Assembly (NCBI GenBank): GCA_008360975.2
Contig: CM039195.1
Location: 14,437,010-14,501,009 of the forward strand
Source of the DNA: Lichenostomus cassidix
Taxonomy: Eukaryota; Chordata; Aves; Passeriformes; Meliphagidae
Reading direction: 5' to 3'
DNA: 64,000 nucleotides
A model generated the notes under the pieces. That model ran no database searches. It saw only the letters and a program-made list of their open reading frames with translations, and was not told where the DNA came from. Both the position numbers and the translations under genes were made by a program. This document shows, in pieces, positions 1 through 12,900 of the stretch (its first letter is position 1; every line of letters begins with the position of its first letter).

Positions 1-802
1 TGGGGTGCGGGTGGGGGGACATTCCACCCCTGAGCACGGCGACCTTGGGGCACAGAGCCCGACGGCAGCACCGGGGCACAGCAGGACCGGGGATGAGCCA
101 GCAGGCGAAGGGCCCCGGGGGTTCGGATAGGCATGGCACGACAGGGAGCATAAGCTCCATCCCTGCTCTGGCAGAGAGCCTGAATGCCATCGGCAAACAG
201 CAGTGACAGCTGGCAGCATCCCTGGGCAAAGGTCCCTCGTGAGCACCTGGTGCCGACGGGGCCGTTTTGGGGAGCAGGGACCTGCAGTTGTGCCCACCCT
301 GGGCAGTGCCATCCCTCCTTGGTGGCACCAGGGAAAGGCTTTGATTGAGGCAGAGTGGGGTTGTAAAATCGTGCCGCCGATTGGGGTGGTGGATGGGATC
401 TTCAGCAGAACAATCAAACCCTTACTGCACAGCTGCATCACCAAATACTCATATATATCCTTATCATTATATATATGACATAGACACACGCATATAGATC
501 ATACAGATACACAGTTTTCCCTGGCTCCCCAGGTGGTTTGCTGAGCAGAAAACCTTCAGGCATTCTGCAAGGCACTGGGAAAGCACAGGGAGAGCAGGAT
601 CCAGCTCTTGCCTGGGCATTGGGACAGCCTAGGGACACGGGAGGTCACACAGGGTGCCCCAGGAACCCCCTGCCCGCTGCACGGCTCAGGGTCTGCCACC
701 CCTTGCTCCGTGCCTCAGTTTCCCCTCTCGGCAGCGTGGCTCAGCCGCCGGGCCGTGCCGGGCGGTCAGCGGTGGCACTGAGGGAGGGCGCTGTGCTTGC
801 AG
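1..802 (+). other. Intron of the PITPNC1-like gene (left edge, open)
   Basis: There is no recognisable exon here. The first exon I can read starts at 803 after a TTGCAG acceptor and corresponds to about residue 17 of the family. The missing start exon should therefore lie left of position 1, and this stretch is intron. It holds a short AT-rich run (about 448-478, TATATA-type) and otherwise GC-rich unique sequence. Confidence 0.6.
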
Positions 803-3800
803 TACCGCGTGGGGCAGCTCTACACCATCAGCAAGCACAGCCACCAGGAGAGCGAGAAGGGCGAGGGCGTGGAGGTGGTGAAGAACGAGCCCCACGAGGA
901 CCCTGTCCACGGCCCCGGCCAGTTCACCGAGAAGCGTGTGCACCTCTCCAGGTGAGCCTGCGGCTCTGGTGTCGGGTGCTGGGTGGGCACTGCGGTGAGG
1001 GGCACAGGCAAGGCATCGGGGTGGCCTCAGGTCTCCCTCTAAAATTCCTGGGGCTCACCTTTTCTGGGGCCTGGACACCCTGAAGTGTGGCTGCACTCCC
1101 AGGATTATCTCCATCATTTCCTCGGGTGTCTCCACCATGTCCCAGGGGTGCCCCCAAGTCCTGGGATGCACTTATCTTGGGGGACTGCACCCAACTTTGG
1201 GGAGCTGCCCTTATCTCTCAGGGTGCACCCATTTCTTGGGGTGCTCTGATCTTGGGGGGCTGCACCCATCTCCTGGGGTGCACCCTTCTTCAGGACATGC
1301 ACCCACCTTGCAGGATGCTGATGAGTGAGCACCCACCTCTGGATGCTGATGCCTGCCTGAGCAGGGGGCTCAGTGCTGCCCTGGCCCTGGGGGTGTCACT
1401 GTGAGGCAGCCACTGGCCCCCAGCATCACTGTCCCCATGTCCCCTCACTGTCTGCAGGCACGGGCTGCTCCCCACCAGGAGCTGCTGGTGTGAGACAGGT
1501 TATTTTTAGCTGCAGCACTCACGATTCCCCTCTCGCCTGAAATTTATTTATAACGCCAGAAAATTAATCAAAACCCAATTCCCGACTCCCCAAGGGGCCT
1601 GATCCTGCCCGGGTGCTGGGGGACAATGGCTTTGGGATGGTGGAGGGGTCTTGGGGCAGGGGTGAGGGTCCAGGGGATTTCTTGGGGAAGGGGGTAAGGA
1701 TGTCTGGGGAGGAGGTGGGGAACCTGAGGAGAGGTTGGGGGCACTGACATGGAGATGAGGGACTGGGGAGTTGGCACAGATCCCTGGGGGGGGTCCTGGG
1801 GTGCAGGTGAAGATGCTGGGGAGGTGTCAGGGGTCTCTGGAGGAACAGTGCTGCAGCAGTGGAGAGGGTCCTGGGGAGGCAACAGAGGTCCCTGAGGATG
1901 TTCTGAGGTGCAGGTGATGATCCAGGGGTGCAGATGAGGGTCCTAGGGAGGTAACAGGGGTCTCTGAGGGTATTCTGAGGTGCAGGTGAGGGTTCTGAGG
2001 TGCAGGTGAAGGTCCCTGGGGGCATCCTGGGGTGGAGCTGAGGGTCCAGGGTAGCAGATGGGGTTGCTGGAGTGGGGATGGAGGTCCCAGAGCCAGGCTG
2101 TGTTTGGCGGCACAGGGCTGGATGGCACCAGCCATGTCCTGTCCTGAGGGGGTCCCCTTTCATGGTCCCCACAGCAAACTACCGAGCTGGGCCCGAGCAG
2201 TGACCCCCCGCATCTTCTACATCACTGAGAAGGCCTGGAACTACTATCCCTACACCATCACTGGTGAGCCCCGGGCAGGGTGTGGGATGGGCACCCCCAG
2301 GCACCCTGTCCCATCCCAGCAGTGGAGGGGGGCTGCAGGGAGCTGGCCCTGGTCTCACCACTCCCTCTCTCCCCTGTGATGCCACCTGGCAATGCCACCT
2401 CGTGATGCTGATATGCCATGGTGTCCCTGCCAGAGTACACGGTAAGGAGGTGGCACGTGGGGAACTGTCACCTTCACCGGGAGTTTGCTGGGGAGGGGGA
2501 ACGGGGGGGGGACATTTTTGGGGGTGGTGTCCTTTGGGACAGGCATCTTTTAGGGGTGCATGTCCTTCAGGGTAGGCATCCCTCAAGATAGGTGTCCCTT
2601 TGGGCTCAGAGTCTCCTGGGGGTGGGAGTCCCATGAGGAGGGTGTCCTTGAGGCTGGGTGTCCCTTGAGGATAACCATCCTTGGAGGTGGGTGTCCCTCA
2701 GGGCTGTGTGTCTTTTGGATGCATGTCCCTCAGATCAGTGTCACTCAGATCTTTTGGGGATGGGGATTCTTGGGGGTGGGGTGTCCCTCAGGGTGGGTGT
2801 CCCTGGGAGTGGTGTCCCTCGAGACAGGCATCCCTCGGGGAACAGCTGACAGCCACTCCCTGCAGTGCTCCTTCCTGCCCAAGTTCTCCATCTACATCGA
2901 GACCAAGTACGAGGACAACTGCGGGGACAGTGAGAACGTGAGTGTGCACCGCAGCTGAGACCTGGCAAACTCATCACTTGGGGACACAAGGTCCGTGTCA
3001 CTCACCCTTCCTACCCTCCCCAGATCTTCCACAGCGACAAAATCCTGGGTGATCACGAGGTCTCTTTCCTGGACATCGCCTTCGACGAGATCCCTGAGCG
3101 CTACTACCGCAGCCTGGAGGTACCACGGCTGGGGACCAGGAAGCTCCCTGAGGCAACCCCCTTGTCCCCCGTCCGGGGGAGGAGACTTATGACCCTACTC
3201 TTCCCCATGCCCCCAGGACCCTCGTTTCTTCAGCTCAGCCAAGACTGGCCGGGGGCCGCTGCGGGAGGGCTGGCGCCAGCACACCAAGCCCATCATGTGC
3301 TCCTACAAACTGGTGAGCGTCAAGTTCGAGGTGTGGGGGCTGCAGACGCGGGTGGAGCAGTTCGTGCACAAGGTGAGGGGGGCCAAGGGGGGTAGGGAGG
3401 CCCCCGGGGGGGCAGTGACGGGGTGCTGACCCCCGTGGTGCTGCAGGTGATCCGGGACATCCTGCTGATCGGGCACCGGCAGGCTTTCGCCTGGGTGGAC
3501 GAGTGGTGCGGTGAGTCCGTGGGGTCAGCCCGGCGCTGTGGGGAGGGGGGCACACAGTGCCCATGGTGGGAGGAGGCTACGGGCCAAACTGCTGATGCCA
3601 CTAACCCCACCACAGCTCCTGCTCTTCCTCCGCCTGCCCTGCTGCCTGCGCTGCCTGTGCTGCCTGCACTCCCTTCTCTGCTCTGCTCCCCCTTCCCTCA
3701 CCCCTTCCTGCACCCCTGCACGCTGCCCGCTCCGCTGCACCCCTGGGGTAGGACGGGGAGAGGTGTCCCAGCCTGTGCTGCCTGCACCCCCATTCTGGCA

Positions 3801-4648
3801 GGGACACGCGCTGCAGGCTGCTGCCACGTGCGAGGACGGTGACGGGAGCCCCGGGTTTGGTGACAGCTGGCGGCGGGTGCCAGGCCATCCCGGTGAGCGG
3901 CTCTCTGCCTTCCAGACATGTCCCTGGAAGAGGTCCGGGCCTTCGAGACTCAGATGCAAGTGGCCACAAACCAAAAGCTGGGGAGCCAGCACCCCTAAGC
4001 CCCTCTGCTTGCCGGGGACGGACACCCCGGACCCCTCCTTGCTGCCTGGGGGTGGGTGCAGGCAGGGGGGCTTGTGCCCCCCCTGCACCCCGTGGCGGAG
4101 GGTGTCCCCTCCCAGCTGTCCTCTCCGCGTGTCCTCTGCCTGCGCTGCCTGCGCTGCCTGTCCATCCATTCCCCGCTGCTGGCTGGGCTGGTGCTGGAGT
4201 TGGGGAGCTGGCTGCGCTGCCCAGCATCCCCTTCCCTGCCCCTCCCCCCGTCCCCAGTCCCTGTCCCCTTCCTGTCGCCCAGCTCGGTGGGAAGCCGGGG
4301 CGCGGGGCGCAAGCTGCCCCGGGATGAGGGGGTGCAGGACGCGGCCGTGCCGAGCGGCCCCAAGCCCGGCTGTGCTCGGCAGGGATGACGATGGAGGAGG
4401 TGCGGCGCTACGAGCAGGAGACGCAGGAGGCCACCAACGAGCTCATCGGCCTGGTGGCACCGTCCATCTCGGTCAGCGAGGTGGGGCAGCCCACGGCCAC
4501 GCACTCGGCCCCTGCCAGCGCCCCCTCCACCCCCCTCAGCGACGAGGCCCCCGAGTTCCTGGCTCCCCCCAAGACTCGCCCGCGGAAGAAGTCGGCGCCG
4601 GAGACTCTGACGCTGCCCTCGCTGCGGGAACGCGCTGGCGCCGAGTGA
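803..4648 (+). CDS. PITPNC1-like: Class IIB phosphatidylinositol transfer protein, PITPNC1-like (5' partial)
   Basis: Soluble lipid carrier of the RdgB-beta/PITPNC1 type, which moves PtdIns and phosphatidic acid between membranes in the cytosol. Exons: 803-951, 2175-2263, 2434-2441, 2866-2937, 3024-3119, 3217-3372, 3447-3510, then terminal exon 4383-4648; all phases join. Visible product 299 residues; about 16 N-terminal residues are off the window, against 332 in human PITPNC1. Landmarks: GQFTEKRV (Thr and Lys at the inositol-contact positions of PITP-alpha), [59 protein letters not shown]. The tail has SAPSTPL and [14 protein letters not shown], matching the 14-3-3-binding phospho-serine region of PITPNC1. 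It ends shortly after and lacks the last residues of the human tail. The whole gene fits in about 5 kb, whereas PITPNC1 itself is usually very long. I infer a compact paralogue; orthology is not settled. Confidence 0.88.
1087..1335 (+). repeat. Degenerate minisatellite, G/C-rich, unit about 30 bp
   Basis: Imperfect tandem copies of a TCTTGGGG/CTGCACCCA-type unit inside the first visible intron of the PITP gene. Copies differ by several bases. The ORFs across it exist only because the repeat lacks stops. Confidence 0.6.
1635..2060 (+). repeat. Degenerate tandem repeat with GAGGTGCAGGTGA-like core
   Basis: Repeated blocks of TCCTGGGGAGG, GGGTCTCTGAGG and TGAGGTGCAGGTGA in the same intron, spaced roughly 25-60 bases. 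Strong G/C strand asymmetry. No coding evidence on either strand. Confidence 0.55.
2434..2441 (+). other. PITPNC1-like: 8-base microexon of the PITPNC1-like gene
   Basis: The upstream exon ends at 2263 with one base of a codon, and the downstream exon at 2866 starts in phase 0 with Cys. The family requires E-Y-T between ITIT-type and CSFLPKF sequence. The only bases supplying it are AGTACACG at 2434-2441, flanked by CCTGCCAG and GTAAGG. Total length before exon 2866 then becomes a multiple of three. Confidence 0.85.
2505..2840 (+). repeat. Minisatellite with GGGTGTCCCT core
   Basis: More than ten copies of a GGGTGTCCCTCAGG / GGCATCCCTC variant at roughly 18-30 base spacing, filling most of the intron between the microexon and the exon at 2866. 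Confidence 0.65.
3511..4382 (+). other. C-rich intron with two GCTGCCTGC repeat patches
   Basis: Between exon 7 and exon 8b. Patches of CTGCCTGCGCTGCC-type repeats occur near 3630-3670 and 4130-4165, and the alternative exon 8a lies between them at 3916-3998. The long ORFs crossing this region on both strands come from base composition. Confidence 0.6.
3916..3998 (+). CDS. PITPNC1-like: Alternative last exon (8a) of the PITPNC1-like gene
   Basis: After a CTTCCAG acceptor, two bases complete an Asp codon with the preceding exon (3447-3510). The reading then runs [10 protein letters not shown] and [11 protein letters not shown] to a TAA at 3996-3998. It parallels the start of the other last exon ([17 protein letters not shown]) in the same phase, so the two look like a duplicated exon pair. 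Using 8a gives a protein ending about 26 residues after the PITP core, without the serine/proline-rich 14-3-3 tail. Mammalian PITPNC1 is known to have long and short C-terminal splice forms; whether this matches the short one needs a comparison. A poly(A) signal for 8a was not found nearby, so expression is unproven. Confidence 0.65.
4383..4648 (+). CDS. PITPNC1-like: Main last coding exon (8b) of the PITPNC1-like gene
   Basis: Acceptor CTCGGCAG at 4381-4382. Codes the C-terminal helix ([19 protein letters not shown]) and a Ser/Thr/Pro-rich tail of about 65 residues, with stop TGA at 4646-4648. Joining to 3510 gives W-C-G-M where the family has W-Y-D-M, so the Asp is replaced by Gly. The first 14-3-3-type motif has His before the serine (HSAP), while the second (RKKSAP) is intact. 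The 3' UTR runs to about 5285. Confidence 0.85.
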
Positions 4649-5260
4649 CGCTGGCAGTGCCGCTCCGTTCTGGACTGTGCCAGCTCCGCCACTCACCCCG
4701 GCCCCGCCGGCAGGCGCAGAGCCCAGGCAGGGACCCGGACCCGCCGTCAGGGCGCTGGCAGCCCTGGGGGGTGCTGGCTTCCCTGAGCCATCGCGCTGCC
4801 CACGCGGGTCAGTGCCACCACTGCCGTGCCAGACCCGCTGGCTGCAGCAGGAGGGGACGCCAGGCCAGCGCGGGTCCCCGGCAGCGTCGGGCGATGCCAC
4901 AGGAGCTGCTTCCCTCGACTCCACCTGCCCCGGTGTCTGCAAGGGCCACCGAGGCTGGCAAGCAGTCGGGAGGTGCCAGCTGGTGCTCGCTTGCCGTGGC
5001 CGGGCTGGTCACCAGTGCCAGGCTGGAGCAGTGCCCTGCAGGGTAGGCACCAGCGTGGGGGCACAGTGAGGGGTGACAGTGACAGCTGGGCGCTGGGCTG
5101 GGGCTCCCCACGGGACCCCAAGGAGCTGCACAGCCCCGTGCACGGCTGGTCCCGCAGTCGGGGTTCCCTTTGCTGTCCCTCCAGAGGCCGTGGCTGCTCG
5201 AGGGGGCCTGGGGCGCGCTGGACCCACTGTTTTCTTTGGGAAAACAAAGGCCTTTTTGGA

Positions 5261-5266
5261 AATAAA
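5261..5266 (+). terminator. PITPNC1-like: Poly(A) signal AATAAA of the PITPNC1-like gene
   Basis: Canonical hexamer 613 bases after the stop codon. Cleavage would be expected around 5280-5290. Confidence 0.8.
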
Positions 5267-5299
5267 GCTCGAGACACGGCAGCTGCTTGCTGGTAGTGA

Positions 5300-5305
5300 T
5301 TTATT
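5300..5305 (-). terminator. MSS51: Poly(A) signal AATAAA of MSS51
   Basis: TTTATT on the plus strand reads AATAAA on the minus strand, 164 bases after the MSS51 stop codon. It faces the opposing signal at 5261-5266, so the two 3' ends probably overlap or abut. Confidence 0.75.
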
Positions 5306-5468
5306 TGGTGCTGCAGAAGAGTGTCATGCCTGTGCTGGGGTGCTGCATCCCCCAGGCCTGCATGTGTGCAATGAGGGATGTCTGGATCGCTGATCCCAGG
5401 GATGGGGAGATAGGGTTCTGGACAGGGCAGCGAGGCTCTGGGGGTTGGGTGAGCAGAGCAGGCAGGAA

Positions 5469-8960
<3,492 letters not shown>

Positions 8961-8974
8961 CGCACGGTGACCCG

Positions 8975-9370
8975 TCGGGCTCCCGGTGAGGGGCTGCAGG
9001 ATCCCCCAGGGCAGGAGGGCTTCCAGAACTGTCAGTGAGGGGCAAGAGAGCTTCCAGGCCCGTGGGCGAGGGGCTACAAGACCACCCCAGCTCGGCAAAG
9101 CCCCCAGACTCATGGATGAAGGGTTGCAGGAGCGCCCGGGGTAGGAGAACCCCCGGGACAGTCGGTGAAGGGCTGCAGGACCATCCCCGGTCGGCAGAGC
9201 CCCTAGGCCCGTGGGTCGGGGCCTGTAGGTTCAGCTCGGGTCGGGAAGACCTCCGGGACATTCGGTGAAGGGCTGCAGGATCATTCTGGGGCAGAAGAGC
9301 TTCCAGGCCCGTGGGTGAGGGGCTGCAGGACCACGCCAGGGTGAGAAGACCCCCAGGACTGTTGGTGCTG
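8975..9370. repeat. Minisatellite, unit about 57 bp, about seven degenerate copies
   Basis: Repeating order GGTGAGGGGCTGCAGGA, CCAGGGCAGAAGAGC, TTCCAGGCCCGTGGG, with the GGGCTGCAGGA word recurring about every 55-60 bases. It sits between the CpG island and the CFAP70 start. Copies diverge too much to suggest recent expansion. Confidence 0.75.
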
Positions 9371-9899
9371 CCCTGAGGGAGCTGCCAGGCTCGGGCAGAT
9401 GCCCGTGTCCCCCACGCTGGGGGTGTGAGGTGAGGGGGCCGTGGGGTCCCTGGGGTGCCCTGAGGGAATCCGGAAGGATTTACAAACCCGAGGAGTGGAT
9501 GGAGCCAGGGCGCCACAGTGTGTGGGAGCTGTGAGGGGATGGGCTGGTAGCTACCAGCCTTTGGCCCGTGGGGTGACCATCAACTTAAACAGGGAGTAAA
9601 AGAGAGGCAGGGATGTACCCGGCGCTGGGAGCTGAGAGCAGCCTGGCACAGCAAACCTTTCCTGGGAACTGCAGCTGGGTGAAGCTTACAGAGATGGATA
9701 ATTTTCACATTACATTTCTCCCAGTCCTCCCCCTGTGCCTCGTGAGAGATTCATCACTGCCAAAGCCCTGTGCTTTCAATGGTGTTTTGACAGCCAAGCC
9801 CTGAATAGCGCTTGCAACCAGCACTGCTGTGTCCTGCAGAGGTATCTGGGAGAGGAATGGAGCAGTTTCATGTTTCTTTCCTCATTCTTTCTCCTGCAG
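9371..9899. other. Upstream region of CFAP70, probable 5' UTR exon not located
   Basis: The CFAP70 start exon has a splice acceptor (CTCCTGCAG, 9891-9899) only four bases before its ATG, so at least one untranslated exon must lie upstream. I cannot place its donor. An 18-base perfect palindrome is at 9542-9559. Nothing else is recognisable. Confidence 0.45.
9542..9559. promoter_or_regulatory. 18-bp perfect palindrome upstream of CFAP70
   Basis: GGCTGGTAG followed directly by its reverse complement CTACCAGCC, with no spacer. It is 345 bases before the CFAP70 ATG. It has the dyad form of a dimeric factor site. It resembles an RFX X-box only loosely, so no factor is assigned. Confidence 0.4.
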
Positions 9900-9903
9900 A
9901 GCC

Positions 9904-12900
9904 ATGGAGGTCCCTGTGGGGCTGACTGGTGGGAAGGAGTCTGCTGGTGCATCTCTTCCCATTCTGTCACAGCCAGTACCAGTACACATCACAGTCCTGA
10001 AGGCGCAGGACCTGGTAAATTTCTGAAAATATCTCTACTAATGTAATAAATGAGGTCAGAATGATTCTGTGTGCTGGGATCCCCTGTGAGAGCAGGTCGG
10101 GGGTGATAAGGCTTAAGGAAGGAGTGGTGGGAGTATCAGAGGTTCAGCAATGCCACACTGTGGCTTCCTCCTCCCTGCTGAGGAGTTCACACAGAGGAAA
10201 AAGCTTATAAGGCACATAAATTGAGGAGCACACCTCCCCAGCAGCAAGCCACAGATGTTGGGGTGAAACGTACCTCTCCATCCTCTATGCCATCCTTCAA
10301 TGCCATCCTCTAACTGTATGTAAATGGCAGCTTTTTAAAGCAGAACACAGTGAAAATGTGATCAGTAAGACAAATACCTGCAACAGGATCTCATCTTAGG
10401 TGTAAAGTCAGATTTTCATCCCAGCTCCAGCTGCTTAAATCCTATTGAAAGCAATAGGGTGGCTCTGGTTTTAAAAAGGCAGAGGATCCAGTGCAAGGCT
10501 ATGAGCTGGTGCCAATCAAATCACCACTGCTGTGATTTCCATGTGATGCACCCAGCTGTCCTTAAAGTCTTCCAGAGGAACTGGCATTTGGGAGAGAATG
10601 TGGAGGAGAAGCTCAGCTCCTGCTGCAAGCAGAAAAAATGGAAATCCCTGCTTCTGCTCCAGTAGCAGACAGGAAAAGCAATCCAAAAGCACCTGCTTGA
10701 GGCTTTTACATTGTAGTATTGAAGTACCTCTTACACTGATAGATTCAGCAAACAGCAGCTTAGGTGAGGTATGAGGTGAGAGGAGGAAAAACGACGCTGG
10801 GAAGAAAAGGCTCATGGATTGATTGCATCTGGAATGTTGCTTTGTGGTTCTGATTGCTCCACCGTGAGAAAGGGCTGTGCAAAAGGGAGGGGGGGTTACA
10901 AAAGGGCAATAATCACAGCAACAATATGAAAAAAATCTGTCTGTAAGAATGTGGAATCCACTTCCAGCTATAAGTGTGGAATCTGCTTAATTAGAGGCAA
11001 TGTAGAGAAGGATGAGAGAGGAGTCTTGGATAATTAATGGTACAGGGAAAGGTTAATTGGATTCTTCTGTTTAGCCATTCATAGAATGTATGCTCAAGGA
11101 GACAGTGAGAAGGGCTGAAAATTAAAACCAAGTGAAAGAGATCTCTTTTTGTGTAAGAACCAGCATGGAACTAATTACCCCAGTGACAGAGAGAGAGGGA
11201 GCTGAGGGCGGGTTAGGCATCCCTGTGGCCCAGCACTAAGGAAAAGCTGGGTTTGGGTACAATGGTCCTTGTGTTCAGCCACTTCTCTGTGAATTGAGAA
11301 CTAAACTGTGTTTCTGCTGCAGGAAACCCTTTGGTACCTGCTGCCCAGCTCTTCCTCTGCTGTGGAGGTGCCCAGTGCTGCCCATGTGGGTCCCCACTGC
11401 CACATGCTGTGCTCTCATTGTCCCTCTCCAGCCTTTTTTAAAGCCCCTCTGTTTAGAAATTTGAAATTCAAAGTAAAATTTTAATCTCCTCATCTCTGAT
11501 TAAAGCAAGTGGTATGAAAGTGGTGTAACAACAAATTGCAGAGCTCCCAAAGAGCTTGTTGGAGCCCTTCCTTTGATTTCAAAGAATCATGGAATCATCT
11601 AGGTTGGAAAAGACTTCTAAGACCATCAAGTCCAATCTTTAACCCAGCACTGCCAAGGACACCACTAAACCATGTTCCCAAGTGCCACATACACACGTCT
11701 TTTGAACACTTGCAGGAATGCTGACTCCACCACTGCCCTGGGGAACCTGTTCCAATGACTGACCACCCTTACAGTGAAGAATTTTTCCCTAATATCCATC
11801 CTAAACCTCCCCTGGCATAACTTGAGGCCATTTTTGCTTGTGCATTTCAGGACATTCTGGACCATGTGACATCCACAGGTGTCCTGTAAGTTCACTCCTG
11901 TAGGTCAGGAGCTACTTTCTTAGGAGACAGCAAAGGTCTCGAGCTTCCTGGAAGCACAAAAATATCAGTGGAGTATTTTGGGATTTGTTTCAGATGTGTC
12001 TTTCCTGAGGTGAAGCCTGGACCTCTCTATCTCCCCTGCTGCAACTCCTGATAATCTTTGGGGCATCTCAGCATGGTGAAACAGGAAATTTCCCTCCTAA
12101 AGATAGGGAAGGGTGAGGTCTCAATGTGGCCAAGCTCTGCTCCTCTTCCCCATTGCTGTGGTGGAACAGACCCCCACAAGTGAGCCCTGTCCTGGTGACT
12201 GACCTGAGCTGCTGCCAGAGGAACTCTGATCCTGGGATGCTGCCACAGAGCCAGCTGCTCACTGAGCTGGTTTTTTTTTTTTTTTTGACAGAATATTCTC
12301 AAAAGCAGCATGCTGGTTTCATTGGTGCGTGTGGAGTACAACGGAGTAGTCCTGGGAGACTCCTCCAAGACTAATGTCCTGCCAGATGGGACAGCAGAAT
12401 ATGAGTTCAGCACCAGCTTTGAGTGCAGCGCCGATGGGCCCAACTCCTTGGATGTCATTGTGCATAAACCACTGCTCTGTAAGTACCTGGCGCCAGATCT
12501 CCCACCTTGGAGCTGGGTGCTGTCACTGCAGGAGTCACTGGTTCAGGAATAGCACTTCAGCAGCAGTGGTGGGAGGCTTTCAGCACTTCTTGTCCATCTC
12601 TGCCAGCTGGAAGAATCCCCTTTCACATTGGCCCGTGCTCCTTTGGCTTTGCTGTGCTTGTCAGCCTTGGGAGGTGAAGAGGAGCATGTGTCAGAGCTGA
12701 CACAGACCCTTCCCAGTGCCTGACCTGCTGGTCCAAGGAATTCTGCCAGCTCCTCTCTTTTTATCTCCCTAGTGACAGTGCTAGAAGTGGGGTTAAAGCA
12801 GAAGAAAAAACAAGAGACAATCACGCCTCTTGGCCAAGCTGTGGTGGATCTTCTACCTCTGGTGCAAGGTACAACATTGAATTCCACAGCCTCCATGACC

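Noticed and set aside
1087..2840. Regularly spaced repeats considered as a CRISPR-like array
   Set aside because: Units are contiguous and degenerate, without unique spacers, within introns of a vertebrate gene. They are minisatellites.
3511..5046. 511-codon open frame over the end of the PITP gene
   Set aside because: It runs in a different frame from the conserved PITP exons, is Pro/Cys/Arg-rich without domains, and arises from C-rich composition.
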